From the NCBI RefSeq assembly GCF_920984735.1, contig NZ_CAKLBU010000015.1, forward strand, positions 55,823 through 119,822: a stretch of 64,000 nt of DNA. Direction: 5' to 3'. Of this stretch, positions 18,078-26,693 are shown piece by piece (the first letter of the stretch is position 1; each line of letters opens with the position of its first letter). The notes under the pieces were generated by a model. It saw nothing but the letters and a program-made list of their open reading frames with translations, had not been told where the DNA came from and searched no databases. Made by a program: the position numbers and the translations under genes. The DNA is from Pedobacter sp. Leaf250 (lineage in GTDB: Bacteria > Bacteroidota > Bacteroidia > Sphingobacteriales > Sphingobacteriaceae).

Positions 18078-18880
18078 ATATCCACACGGGATATTTTGGA
18101 TGTTTAATATTGATTTCTGATAAAACCTTTTAAGCAACTAACCATAATAGCTAATTGCTAAACAGGTTTACTGAAACACAACATGTTCCGCTAGGAACAT
18201 CTCATCGGTAAAAGAATAGCCATCATGCAATATCGTTCCATAGGAACGTTTCGTGAATACGTATATAAAAATTCTTGCGATATAACACGAAATGTTCCTA
18301 ACGGAACATTAAAACCACAATCCCTATCTACCCAGGAGATATCCCTACGGGATATTTTGGATGTTTAATATTGATTTCTAATAAAATTTTTTTTTGTAAC
18401 TAACCATAATGGCTAAATAGGTTTACTAAAGCACAACATGTTCCGCTAGGAACATCTCTTCGGTAAAAGAATATCCATCATGCAATATCGTTCCGTAGGA
18501 ACGTTTCGTGAAAACGGATGTAAAAATTCTTTTCAAAAAAACGTATTGCAAAATTATGAGGGTTATAGCTAAGACTATGTTGTTCCGCTAGGAACATCTC
18601 CTCGGTAAAAGAAGATCCATCATGCAATATCGTTCCGTAGGAACGTTTCGTGAAAACGGATGTAAAAATTCTTTTCAAAAAAACGTATTGCAAAATTATG
18701 AAGGTTATAGCTAAGCACTATGTTGTTCCGCTAGGAACATCTCTTCGGTAAAAGAATATCCATCATGCAATATCGTTCCGTAGGAACGTTTCGTAAAAAC
18801 GGATGTAAAAATTCTTTTCAAAAAACGTATTGCAAAATTATGAGGGTTATAGCTAAGCCCTCCGCTGTTCCTCTAGGAAT
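18078..18880. repeat. Tandem palindrome (REP-like) repeat array next to an IS200-like transposase
   Basis: The roughly 880-bp gap is almost entirely repeats. Palindrome type A (TGTTCC-GCTA-GGAACA) occurs at 18183-18200, 18438-18455, 18581-18596 and 18724-18739, with a decayed copy at 18866-18880. Type B (CGTTCC-GTA-GGAACG) occurs at 18234-18248, 18489-18503, 18631-18645 and 18774-18788. Type C (ATATCC ... GGATAT) occurs at 18078-18094 and 18339-18355. One further hairpin, AATGTTCC-TAAC-GGAACATT, is at 18291-18310. The last three A+B units are spaced 142-143 bp with near-identical linkers. The first A-A distance is 255 bp and the C-C distance 261 bp, so a larger unit was duplicated as well. 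Confidence 0.9.
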
Positions 18881-18940
18881 ATTTCTTCGGTAAAAAACGT
18901 CATAAAAAATATTATATTTAGTAAACCGAACAATATTGAT

Positions 18941-19402
18941 GTGCCAAATACTTACACCCAGATTCATATACAATTTGTATTTGCAGTTAAGCATCGAGTA
19001 GCCCTAATAAGCCAAGATTGGGAAGAAAGGCTTTTAAAATATATCACTGGAATTTTTCAGTCCAATAATCATAAAATGATACAGATAAATTGTATGCCAG
19101 ATCATATTCATATTTTAGTTGGACTCCGAACACATCAGTCAATTTCAAGTTTAATTCAAAATGTAAAAGCCGAAAGTTCTAAGTGGATAAACGATCAATG
19201 CTTTTTGAAATCCAAATTTTCATGGCAGGAAGGCTATGGAGCATTTTCTTATTCTAAAAGTGATTTACCAAATGTTATCCGCTATATACAAAACCAGAAA
19301 GAACATCATAAAAAAGAAAATTTTTTAGATGAGTACACAAAATTTTTAAAAGAATTTGAAATAGAATATGAAGATAAATACATCTTTAAAGAACCAGAAT
19401 AA
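18941..19402 (+). CDS. IS200-like tyrosine (HUH) transposase, REP-associated type
   Basis: A 153-residue single-strand DNA transposase of the Y1/HUH fold. The HUH motif is His55 and His57 in CMPDHIHILV. The candidate catalytic tyrosine is Tyr115 in VIRYIQNQKEHH. The protein is full length and starts with GTG at 18941; the overlapping ATG at 18939 is out of frame. No TnpB-like gene is present. The upstream palindrome array makes a domesticated REP-associated transposase more likely than a free IS200 element, since such enzymes mobilise short hairpin elements in trans. The protein looks intact, so it may be active. Confidence 0.88.
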   Translation: MPNTYTQIHIQFVFAVKHRVALISQDWEERLLKYITGIFQSNNHKMIQINCMPDHIHILVGLRTHQSISSLIQNVKAESSKWINDQCFLKSKFSWQEGYGAFSYSKSDLPNVIRYIQNQKEHHKKENFLDEYTKFLKEFEIEYEDKYIFKEPE

Positions 19403-19410
19403 ATATTCAT

Positions 19411-19418
19411 TATCTTTG
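19411..19418 (+). promoter_or_regulatory. -7 promoter box TATCTTTG for the acyltransferase gene
   Basis: An exact TAnnTTTG match 20 bp before the acyltransferase ATG, with a TTTA resembling a -33 element 22 nt upstream. It lies just after the transposase stop codon, so the acyltransferase has its own promoter. Confidence 0.5.
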
Positions 19419-19438
19419 TTGCTTTATTTTAAAACCAA

Positions 19439-20179
19439 ATGAGCAAACTTTTCGGCTACCTACTTACGCCAATATTTTATCTTTTTTTTGGATTATCGCT
19501 TTGCGTTTTTCATCCGATCCAGTGGATTTGTTATAAATTGTTTGGCTATAAAGCACATAAAACATCGGTTGATATTTTAAATCTCTTTTTAACCTATTGC
19601 CAGATATTTTTATTTAATTCTATCAGTTTTAAAAACGAATATAATCTCCCAACAGATAGGCCAATCATTTTTGCAGCCAATCATCAAAGCATGTACGATA
19701 TTCCATCACTGATATGGTTTTTGCGGAAATATAGCGCTAAGTTCATTTCTAAAATCGAACTTACAAAAGGAATTCCTTCTATTTCAATTAATTTAAGATT
19801 GGGTGGAGGCGCCAATATTAACAGGAAAGATAATAAACAAGCCATATCAGAAATCATCAAATTGGGCCGCAGAATGAAAGAAAATTATTGGAGCACAGTT
19901 ATCTTTCCCGAAGGCACTCGAGCAAAAGATGGCATGGTAAAACAGTTTCAATTTGGAGGAATTGCAACTATTTTAAAAGCTGTACCAAACGCATTGGTTG
20001 TGCCCATTGCTATTGAAAATTCATGGAAAATTGTTCGCTTTGGCATGTTTCCACTTACCACAGGCCATGACTTAAAATGGACCGTTTTAAAACCAATTGA
20101 ACCAGCAGAAAAAACACCAAACGAAATTACGCTAGAAGTAGAAACTGAAATCAGAAAAGTTTTAGGACAAGAAATATAA
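19439..20179 (+). CDS. plsC: 1-acyl-sn-glycerol-3-phosphate acyltransferase (PlsC family)
   Basis: A 246-residue membrane-associated acyltransferase that converts lysophosphatidic acid to phosphatidic acid. The catalytic motif HxxxxD is His82-Asp87 (NHQSMYD). The substrate-binding motif FPEGTR is at about 156-161, and the later VVPIAI motif is present. A hydrophobic N-terminal segment (about 5-33) anchors it in the inner membrane. Several PlsC-like paralogues are common in this phylum, so the precise acceptor is less certain than the family. Confidence 0.88.
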   Translation: MSKLFGYLLTPIFYLFFGLSLCVFHPIQWICYKLFGYKAHKTSVDILNLFLTYCQIFLFNSISFKNEYNLPTDRPIIFAANHQSMYDIPSLIWFLRKYSAKFISKIELTKGIPSISINLRLGGGANINRKDNKQAISEIIKLGRRMKENYWSTVIFPEGTRAKDGMVKQFQFGGIATILKAVPNALVVPIAIENSWKIVRFGMFPLTTGHDLKWTVLKPIEPAEKTPNEITLEVETEIRKVLGQEI

Positions 20180-20214
20180 TAGTATCAAGATGAAAGTATC
20201 AGGTATCAAGATAA
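20180..20214. repeat. Heptad-word repeat (AGTATC type)
   Basis: After the acyltransferase stop codon the sequence reads TAGTATC, AAGATGA, AAGTATC, AGGTATC, AAGATAA in 7-bp phase. No inverted arm is evident here. Confidence 0.65.
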
Positions 20215-20260
20215 ATTTTAGATTACTATACCATTTTTCAATAAATACTTATGTTACGGA

Positions 20261-21010
20261 CTAAATATTCTTGTTCCCAATTACCCTAAAAAACTCATCG
20301 CGGTAAGTGTCGCCAACAGGAATTATTTTGGTATTAATCGTAATCCGGCTACGCTCAATACTTTCAATTTTATCTACAGCAACAATGTACGATTTATGCA
20401 CACGAATAAATTGACTTTGTGGTAATGCTTCTTCCATCTTCTTCATACTTTGCAGTGTGATGATTCGTTCGTCTTTGGTAAAGATCGAAATGTAATCTTT
20501 CAATCCTTCAATATACAGAATATCATGAAGATATATTTTTTGAATCTTATGTTCTGTTTTAACGAAAATGTAATCTTGAACAGGATTAGCGGGAGCTGAA
20601 AAAGCAGCTGGCGTAATAATAGGTTGCGCAACACTTGCCGGAGTATCAGCAGGTTTATGCTGTTTATGAACTTTTTCTACAGCTTTATAAAATCGATCGA
20701 AAGCGATGGGTTTTAATAAATAATCTGAAACATTTAAATCATAACTTTCTAAGGCATATTGCGGATAAGCGGTAGTTAATATATAATGACATTTAGTTCC
20801 TGCAATTTTCAGAAACTGAATCCCTGTTAACTCAGGCATCTGAATATCCAAAAAAACCAAATCAATACCACCGCCCTGAACAACCTGCAGTGCTTCAATT
20901 GGGTTTTCGCATCGTTTTACCATCGTTAAAAACGGAACTTTGGATATATAATCTTCCAAAATATCAAGCGCTAATGGCTCATCATCAACAACAATACAGT
21001 TTAAGTTCAT
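20261..21010 (-). CDS. LytTR-type response regulator
   Basis: A 249-residue regulator. The receiver domain (residues 1-120) has the acidic pair in VVDDEPLA and the phosphoacceptor Asp55 in LVFLDIQMPELTG; the switch Thr and Lys lie in ILTTAYPQYA and DYLLKPI. After an alanine/proline-rich linker (about 130-155) comes a C-terminal LytTR DNA-binding domain (FVKTEHKIQKIYLHDILYIE onward). It is the partner of the histidine kinase encoded 59 bp upstream on the same strand. LytTR proteins bind pairs of direct repeats about two helical turns apart, and such repeats exist in the divergent promoter region at 22193-22277. Confidence 0.93.
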   Translation of the reverse strand: MNLNCIVVDDEPLALDILEDYISKVPFLTMVKRCENPIEALQVVQGGGIDLVFLDIQMPELTGIQFLKIAGTKCHYILTTAYPQYALESYDLNVSDYLLKPIAFDRFYKAVEKVHKQHKPADTPASVAQPIITPAAFSAPANPVQDYIFVKTEHKIQKIYLHDILYIEGLKDYISIFTKDERIITLQSMKKMEEALPQSQFIRVHKSYIVAVDKIESIERSRITINTKIIPVGDTYRDEFFRVIGNKNI

Positions 21011-21069
21011 TTTAGGTTTAAATTTTAATCAATGATTAAGATGTTAATTTGCATGGTTTTTTGTGCAAA

Positions 21070-22104
21070 TTAAATATCAATCATCAGTTCACAGGTGTAA
21101 TGAGTAGCCGAATTTACAACATTTAATTTATATCTGTCGGGATAAACAAGTTGCAATCTTCTTTCTACATTGGTTAATCCTACCCCGCCTTGCGCATCTT
21201 TATTCTGCTGGTTCTTTTTATTAATTACGCTAAAGTGAAGAATTTTCTGGTTAGCAATAATGTTAATCTTAACCGGATTTTCAGGATCATTTACCACGCC
21301 ATGTTTAAAAGCATTTTCAACAAAAGAAATCAACATCAGCGGAACAATCTTTTGATCATCAATTTCTCCATTCAGGGTAAGCTCGATATAAGCGCCATCC
21401 TTAAACCTAATCTTTTGTAATTCTATGTAATTTGTTAAATAATCTACTTCCTTACTTAATTCTACCGTTGGCGTATTGCTTTCATAAATCATGTAGCGCA
21501 TAATTTCCGAAAGCTTCATAATTGCATCGGCAGTTTTATCCGATTTTTGATAAGCCAAAGAATAAATGTTATTTAATGAATTAAATAGAAAATGTGGGTT
21601 GAGTTGTGATTTTAAGAACTGTAATTCCATTTCCCGACGCTCACTTTCCAAATTGCGCTGAATACGTTCACTTGAAAACCAATCAATGGTAAATTTTATG
21701 ATGCAGCTGCTAATCATAAAAAATCCAGAAAGAAAAGTAACCAATACAACAAAATTATGAACTGGGATATCTGTTCTTTTTCCCTTCGAGCTAATATAAG
21801 TCAATACATCATCAGGGTAAAGAACGGCAACTGCTGTTTTAGCAATAACAGCCAGGGCAATAATCAGCAAGAAAACTAGAACATAAAGCCAATATTGTTT
21901 TCTGCGTTTGATTATTCCGGGAATTAAAAAAATATAGTTTGTATAGAAGATTGAAACATTAATTATTCCATACACAATATAAGTGATAAAGTAATCTGTG
22001 AGGCTATGTTTAGAATTATCGAATATATTGCTAGCCCCAACAAACAAGAGGATTATTACCCAAAAAATTGAATGCAGAATAAGAGGGCCTTTATTTTTTT
22101 TCAT
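21070..22104 (-). CDS. LytS-type sensor histidine kinase
   Basis: A 344-residue membrane kinase with four predicted membrane helices (about 8-24, 37-62, 71-96, 117-140) and no sizeable periplasmic domain, followed by a coiled linker. The His_kinase domain has the phosphoacceptor His171 in QLNPHFLFNSLNNI. A C-terminal ATPase domain has the N-box VENAFKHGV and the G-box QGGVGLTNVERRL. The lack of an extracytoplasmic sensor suggests it senses membrane state or a membrane protein, possibly the divergent exporter, as in other regulator-transporter modules; that is inference. Confidence 0.92.
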   Translation of the reverse strand: MKKNKGPLILHSIFWVIILLFVGASNIFDNSKHSLTDYFITYIVYGIINVSIFYTNYIFLIPGIIKRRKQYWLYVLVFLLIIALAVIAKTAVAVLYPDDVLTYISSKGKRTDIPVHNFVVLVTFLSGFFMISSCIIKFTIDWFSSERIQRNLESERREMELQFLKSQLNPHFLFNSLNNIYSLAYQKSDKTADAIMKLSEIMRYMIYESNTPTVELSKEVDYLTNYIELQKIRFKDGAYIELTLNGEIDDQKIVPLMLISFVENAFKHGVVNDPENPVKINIIANQKILHFSVINKKNQQNKDAQGGVGLTNVERRLQLVYPDRYKLNVVNSATHYTCELMIDI

Positions 22105-22192
22105 ATGAAATCTTCTTAACTAAATGCAGAAAATATTGCATTTCATTTCTTGCTTCCAAAATAAATAAACTTTCTTTTTTAAAAGCACATAA

Positions 22193-22277
22193 TCTACCAA
22201 CAGGCATTTTTTTTCTACCAACAGGCAAAACAGCAAAATTCATCGACAAACTCCAAATTTCATCGATAAACGCCAAA
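22193..22277. promoter_or_regulatory. Direct repeats in the divergent promoter, candidate LytTR binding sites
   Basis: TCTACCAACAGGCA occurs twice at a 21-bp interval (22193-22206, 22214-22227). A second pair of 19-mers, TTCATCGAyAAACkCCAAA, follows at a 20-bp interval (22239-22257, 22259-22277). On the minus strand the second pair contains GCGTTTAT and GAGTTTGT, which fit the core of the published LytTR site, [CA]GTTN[AG][TG]. The region lies between the LytS/LytTR pair and the peptide-ABC operon. Confidence 0.5.
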
Positions 22278-22372
22278 AATGCCTGTTTATCTAGAATCTT
22301 TAACGCTTGGTATAATACATTTTAGCAGGCAATTTTAATGCTGTTTCTTTGAATCATCAAAACGAAACGATT

Positions 22373-22543
22373 ATGAAAAAGTTAGCAAACACATCGCCAT
22401 TTTTACTTTTATTAGTTCCAGTATTTATGATGATTATTTTAACCCTTACAGTTAGCACCAACCAAAATGATGCTGAGGTAGTTGTTAAACCTGCATCGAG
22501 CTCAAATACCATCGTGAAACAAGCATCAGCTATTTTCAAATAA
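22373..22543 (+). CDS. Small single-span membrane peptide before the ABC exporter
   Basis: A 56-residue product starting MKKLANTSPF with one strong hydrophobic segment (about residues 9-29). A short polar tail rich in Ala, Ser and Val ends in Phe-Lys. It stops 2 bp before the ABC ATPase start codon, so translation is likely coupled. I recognise no family. It could be a small subunit or regulator of the transporter, a sensor for the divergent kinase, or an exported peptide. The upstream in-frame ATG at 22349 would add eight residues and is less likely because the N-terminus MKK followed by a hydrophobic run is typical. Confidence 0.6.
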   Translation: MKKLANTSPFLLLLVPVFMMIILTLTVSTNQNDAEVVVKPASSSNTIVKQASAIFK

Positions 22544-22545
22544 GA

Positions 22546-23454
22546 ATGAGTAATTACGCAATCGAAACTGTAGGCTTAAATTTTAATTTTGGCAACCAGG
22601 CCATTGTAAAAGATTTATCCTTAAAAGTACCAAAAGGTAGTATTTATGGGTTTCTCGGTCCAAATGGAGCAGGCAAAACCACTACTATAAAAATTTTGCT
22701 CAACTTATTAAAGTCGCCAGCAGATCAGGTTTTTATTTTTGGGAAAGAAATAAACAGTAATCGCATTGCAACCCTTAAAAGAATAGGTGCATTGGTAGAG
22801 CAACCAGCTATTTACGGCCATCTATCAGGTAAAGAAAATTTAATTAATCGCTGTATTTTATTGGGCATAAAAAAAACCAAAGCTGATGAAATGTTAGCTT
22901 TAGTGGGTTTAACAGATGCCGCAAACAAGAAAGCCAGCAAATATTCATTAGGGATGAAACAACGCTTAGGCATTGCTTTAGCATTGGTTTCCGACCCTGA
23001 ATTACTGCTCCTTGATGAGCCAACCAATGGCTTAGACCCAAATGGGATTATCGAAGTCAGAAACCTGATGATCGAACTCGCCACCAAACACCACAAAACC
23101 ATTTTAGTATCCAGCCATTTATTGGCAGAAATCGAAAGAACTGCCACCCATGTTGGCATCATTAACAAAGGTCAATTAATGTTTCAGGGTACCATAGATG
23201 AACTTCAGCTGTTAAGCAAACCTATGGTAGAAATTGAAGTAGATGAAATTGAAAAGGCAATCGATTTTCTTAAAGCAGCGGGTTATGAAATCGCTTCGAA
23301 AACGGATCTAAAAATTACTGTTCCCTTTTCATCATCGGTTGATAGCGGTAAACTCAATACTTTACTTATCCAGAACGGTTTTACTATTAGTAGTCTTTCA
23401 AAACAGCGTAAAGATCTCGAAAACCTTTTCTTAGATATCACCAAAAACAACTAA
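22546..23454 (+). CDS. ABC transporter ATP-binding protein
   Basis: A 302-residue ATPase of the ABC-2/CcmA-like class. Walker A is GPNGAGKTT (residues 38-46), the signature is YSLGMKQRLGIA (about 131-142), Walker B is LLLLDEPTNGLDPNG (about 154-168), and the switch His lies in ILVSSHLLAEIE. The C-terminal extension (about 220-302) is typical of bacitracin- and lantibiotic-resistance type exporters. It is coupled to the small membrane peptide upstream (2-bp gap) and the permease downstream (1-bp gap). The regulator pair is divergent, suggesting an inducible exporter for a peptide or membrane-active compound; the substrate is not known. Confidence 0.93.
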   Translation: MSNYAIETVGLNFNFGNQAIVKDLSLKVPKGSIYGFLGPNGAGKTTTIKILLNLLKSPADQVFIFGKEINSNRIATLKRIGALVEQPAIYGHLSGKENLINRCILLGIKKTKADEMLALVGLTDAANKKASKYSLGMKQRLGIALALVSDPELLLLDEPTNGLDPNGIIEVRNLMIELATKHHKTILVSSHLLAEIERTATHVGIINKGQLMFQGTIDELQLLSKPMVEIEVDEIEKAIDFLKAAGYEIASKTDLKITVPFSSSVDSGKLNTLLIQNGFTISSLSKQRKDLENLFLDITKNN

Positions 23455-23455
23455 A

Positions 23456-24253
23456 ATGCGCTCAATATACATTTCCTTCATTTCCGAATTTTATAAATCG
23501 AGAAAAACTTTAGCATTTTGGGCCGCAATTCTGATTCCTGTGGCAATATGCAGTCTGGTAAGTTTTGGTTTTTATTCGGGTGCCGATAAAGTTCTCTTAT
23601 TAAAAGCACCCGGCATGATGCTTTGGGCTAAATACGCAGGAGCAACCTTAAACGTAATGGGCATACTTGTTATGCCATTTTATGTAATGTTTATGGCATT
23701 TTCTGTTAACAACATCGAGCATAAAAACGACACCTGGAAAACGCTGTTTGCGCAACCCTTAAATAAATTTTCCATCTACACCGCTAAATACCTTTTTGCA
23801 GTAACACTTATCTTTATTTGCCTGTTTCTTTTTGCCACATTAACTTATGGTTTTGGGCATCTGTTACAGGTTTTGGTTCCTAAATATACTTTCAATCAAT
23901 ACAATCCGGCCAATTTCTTAATCAATTCATACAGTAAATTATTTTTATCATCGCTGGGTATTCTATCGTTGCAATTTATCTTTAGTTTAATCTGGGGCGA
24001 TTTTCTTAAACCAATTGGCATCGGTTTCGTTGGTACAATTATGGGTATTGTAGCAGGAATGGTTAACTGGACATACGCCTACCTCATTCCATACAGTTTA
24101 CCTGCATTAGCCTTACAGCTTACACAAGTTAAAAAAGGAAAAGATCCGCTTGATTTCGAAATTTTTACTAGAGAAATTTGGGTGAGTTTAGCCTACGCAG
24201 CAGTATTATTTATAGCTGGTTATTTTATCGTGACCAAAAAAAGTATTAAATAA
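23456..24253 (+). CDS. ABC-2 type transporter permease
   Basis: A 265-residue integral membrane permease with six predicted membrane helices. The N-terminal SEFYKSRKTLAFWAA is the usual opening of ABC-2 membrane proteins in antibiotic-peptide immunity exporters. It includes the ENNIEHKNDTWKTLF-like segment (here VNNIEHKNDTWKTLFAQPL) near residue 85. It follows the ATPase gene by 1 bp and completes a peptide-ATPase-permease operon. Confidence 0.92.
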   Translation: MRSIYISFISEFYKSRKTLAFWAAILIPVAICSLVSFGFYSGADKVLLLKAPGMMLWAKYAGATLNVMGILVMPFYVMFMAFSVNNIEHKNDTWKTLFAQPLNKFSIYTAKYLFAVTLIFICLFLFATLTYGFGHLLQVLVPKYTFNQYNPANFLINSYSKLFLSSLGILSLQFIFSLIWGDFLKPIGIGFVGTIMGIVAGMVNWTYAYLIPYSLPALALQLTQVKKGKDPLDFEIFTREIWVSLAYAAVLFIAGYFIVTKKSIK

Positions 24254-24493
24254 TGATTTGAAAAGCAATGCCAGTTTTTCAATTTAGCGTTAGTCCTTCT
24301 TTACACTGCAAGCCGCACCAATAAAAAATTGGCGACGGGCTTTCCGTTACAATAAGGTTTATTTAACTAAAGCAATTACTAAAAACTTTCAAAAATAGCC
24401 ATAACCAAAAATCCTTTGTAAAAATATGAAGAGGTTGCAAATGTGAATAAGCTAAATTGTACTTTAGCCATTACAACCAACCAACTTCTTAGA

Positions 24494-26062
24494 ATGATCA
24501 AAAGATTTACAATTGCAGCAATGGCATTCAGCCTTTGCTTTTCTGCGTTTGCGCAAGATGCACCCGATGCAGCCACAGTACAAAAAATCCGTAAAGCAGG
24601 GTTAGAAAACTCAAAAGTGATGGATATTGCATTCAACTTAACCGATGTTTCTGGCCCGAGATTATCAAACTCTCCAGGTTTAAAAAGAGCCCAAGAGTGG
24701 GCAGTAAAGCAACTTAGAGAGTGGGGATTAAAAAATGCTCATCTCGAGTCGTGGGGTAATTTTGGAAAAGGCTGGCAAGTAGATAAATATTATGCCGCAA
24801 CCACCACCCCATTTTATCATCCAATTATTGCTTCGCCAAAAGCCTGGACACCAGGAACCAATGGTCCAATAAAATCAGAAGTAGTTTTAATTAAAGCTGA
24901 TAGTGTTTCTGATTTAGCTAAATACAAAGGTAAATTAGCGGGCAAAATCGTAATGATGGATCAAGGTGCACCTCTTGCCAGTGGCTTAAAACCAGATTTT
25001 TCACGTTACGCTGATTCTACCTTATCACAAATGGCTGCAGCAAAACCAGCACCTGCAGGTGCTCGTCAACGCCCGGCTGGTGGCCCAATGGCCGATCGAA
25101 TGGCACAAATGATGAAAATGCGTGAAGTGCGTGCTGCCATTAATGCAATGTTATTAGATGAAAAAGTGGCTCTAATTTTAACTTATGCTCGTGGCGGCCA
25201 AGGAACATTTTTCACAAGCAATGGAGCTTCTTATGCATTAGATGCCAAACCAGTTTCTCCAGAACTGGAGGTAGCCGCAGAAGATTTTCTCCATATTTTG
25301 CGTTTGCTTCGTGCAGGCAAACCAGTGGAAGTAGAAGCCGATATCAAAACATCGTTCTATACTGAAGACCCTCAGGGATACAATGTAATTGCTGAAATTC
25401 CGGGAACTGATAAAAAATTAAAGGATGAAGTAATTATGATTGGCGGCCACTTCGATTCGTGGCATGCAGCAACTGGCGCAACTGACAATGCTGCCGGCTC
25501 TGCGGTTATGATGGAAGCGATGCGCATTCTTAAAGCGATTGATTTTAAACCAAAACGCACCATTCGCATTGCCTTATGGAGTTCTGAAGAACAAGGCTTA
25601 TATGGCTCGAGAGGCTACGTAGCCAAACATTTTGGCGATCCAAAAACGATGATTTTAACTCCTGATCAAAAGAAAATTTCTGCTTATTATAACCTAGATA
25701 ACGGTACAGGCAAAATTCGCGGCATTTATTTACAAGGAAATGCTGCAGCAGGTCCAATTTTTCAGAGCTGGTTAACGCCATTTAACGATTTGGGCGCCAC
25801 AACGGTAACTATCAATAATACCGGAGGAACAGATCACCAAGCATTTGATGCAGTAGGCATCCCAGGATTCCAGTTTATACAAGACCCTGCCGATTATAAC
25901 ACGCGTACACACCATAGCAACATGGATACTTATGATCGGTTAGTAGAAAACGATTTGAAGCAGGCGGCAACAATTGTAGCATCATTTGTTTACAATACTT
26001 CTCAGCGTGAGGCACAACTTCCACGAAAAGAATTACCTGTTGCGCAAGCAGCAAGACCATAA
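24494..26062 (+). CDS. Secreted M28-family zinc aminopeptidase/carboxypeptidase
   Basis: A 522-residue exported metallopeptidase. The ATG at 24494 gives a clean signal peptide (MIKRFTIAAMAFSLCFSAFAQ); the longer open frame from 24443 does not. A PA-type insert lies at about 120-285. The M28 zinc ligands can be followed: His in GGHFDSWH, Asp in ATDNAAGS, the Glu pair in WSSEEQGLYGS, Asp in YYNLDNGTG, and His in RTHHSNMDTYD. It probably trims peptides in the periplasm or outside the cell. It is monocistronic, with a bidirectional terminator after the stop codon. Confidence 0.92.
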   Translation: MIKRFTIAAMAFSLCFSAFAQDAPDAATVQKIRKAGLENSKVMDIAFNLTDVSGPRLSNSPGLKRAQEWAVKQLREWGLKNAHLESWGNFGKGWQVDKYYAATTTPFYHPIIASPKAWTPGTNGPIKSEVVLIKADSVSDLAKYKGKLAGKIVMMDQGAPLASGLKPDFSRYADSTLSQMAAAKPAPAGARQRPAGGPMADRMAQMMKMREVRAAINAMLLDEKVALILTYARGGQGTFFTSNGASYALDAKPVSPELEVAAEDFLHILRLLRAGKPVEVEADIKTSFYTEDPQGYNVIAEIPGTDKKLKDEVIMIGGHFDSWHAATGATDNAAGSAVMMEAMRILKAIDFKPKRTIRIALWSSEEQGLYGSRGYVAKHFGDPKTMILTPDQKKISAYYNLDNGTGKIRGIYLQGNAAAGPIFQSWLTPFNDLGATTVTINNTGGTDHQAFDAVGIPGFQFIQDPADYNTRTHHSNMDTYDRLVENDLKQAATIVASFVYNTSQREAQLPRKELPVAQAARP

Positions 26063-26080
26063 CTAATACTACAAAATAAA

Positions 26081-26122
26081 AAAGCCTGCTTTTTTGATTT
26101 TTGAAATCAAAAGGCAGGCTTT
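26081..26122. terminator. Bidirectional terminator between convergent genes
   Basis: AAAGCCTGC and GCAGGCTTT bracket an inner TTTTGATTT/AAATCAAAA stem, with T-runs on both strands. It serves the M28 peptidase gene and the convergent LuxR-type gene. Confidence 0.8.
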
Positions 26123-26173
26123 GCTGTTTAGAGAGAGATTTGCGTTAAAAATGTATATTCTTAATCCTTTAAA

Positions 26174-26407
26174 TTAATTGGATAATATTCTTTGTTTAAA
26201 TGCCCATACAATCAACTGGTAAGAATTCCGCAGATCGAGTTTTCTAACCATGTTCCGTCTGTGTGTATTAACGGTGTGCTCACTAATAAAGAGCATATCA
26301 CCAATTTCCTTACTGTTATAACCTTTTGATAAAAGCTTCACAATTTCAACCTCCCGTTCCGTTATTGAGTTATTCGTCTCTTCTAATAGGATATTATTAA
26401 TCATCAT
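26174..26407 (-). CDS. Solo LuxR-type (GerE) helix-turn-helix regulator
   Basis: A 77-residue protein consisting almost entirely of a GerE DNA-binding domain: ITEREVEIVKLLSKGYNSKE, then IGDMLFISEHTVNTHRRNMVRKL (about residues 16-58). No receiver or ligand domain is present, and the N-terminus is only about 14 residues. The frame upstream shows no continuation, so it appears to be a genuine short protein rather than a fragment. It is divergent from the four-gene signalling operon at 26694-29133 and may take part in its control. Confidence 0.82.
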   Translation of the reverse strand: MMINNILLEETNNSITEREVEIVKLLSKGYNSKEIGDMLFISEHTVNTHRRNMVRKLDLRNSYQLIVWAFKQRILSN

Positions 26408-26693
26408 AAAATTTAATAATAGGTTAATTTAATTCGAAACCAAGGCGACTACCTTAATTATCCTTATTTGATTATAAGGATGGGATTTTTGGGATAGACA
26501 ACTTTGGGATTCTCAATTTCAAACTTTCATTTGTTATTGCATTTCAAATGTAGATGGTGATACTGAAATATGAGTAGTATCTTTTACCCTAAATAAAAAG
26601 GTGTTTTTACGGTATTCTAAATTAATTTTTCTCTTGACAGGTATCATCTAAAACCCGACTTTAGTTGCTAAAAAACCAAACCTAAAAACTGTT

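Noticed and set aside
18478..18693. A 71-codon open frame in the palindrome array
   Set aside because: It is made of two copies of the DNA repeat unit read through, with no independent coding signal.
18183..18880. Regularly spaced repeats as a possible CRISPR array
   Set aside because: The period is about 142 bp, the linkers are nearly identical instead of unique, the repeated units are palindromes, and no cas gene is near.
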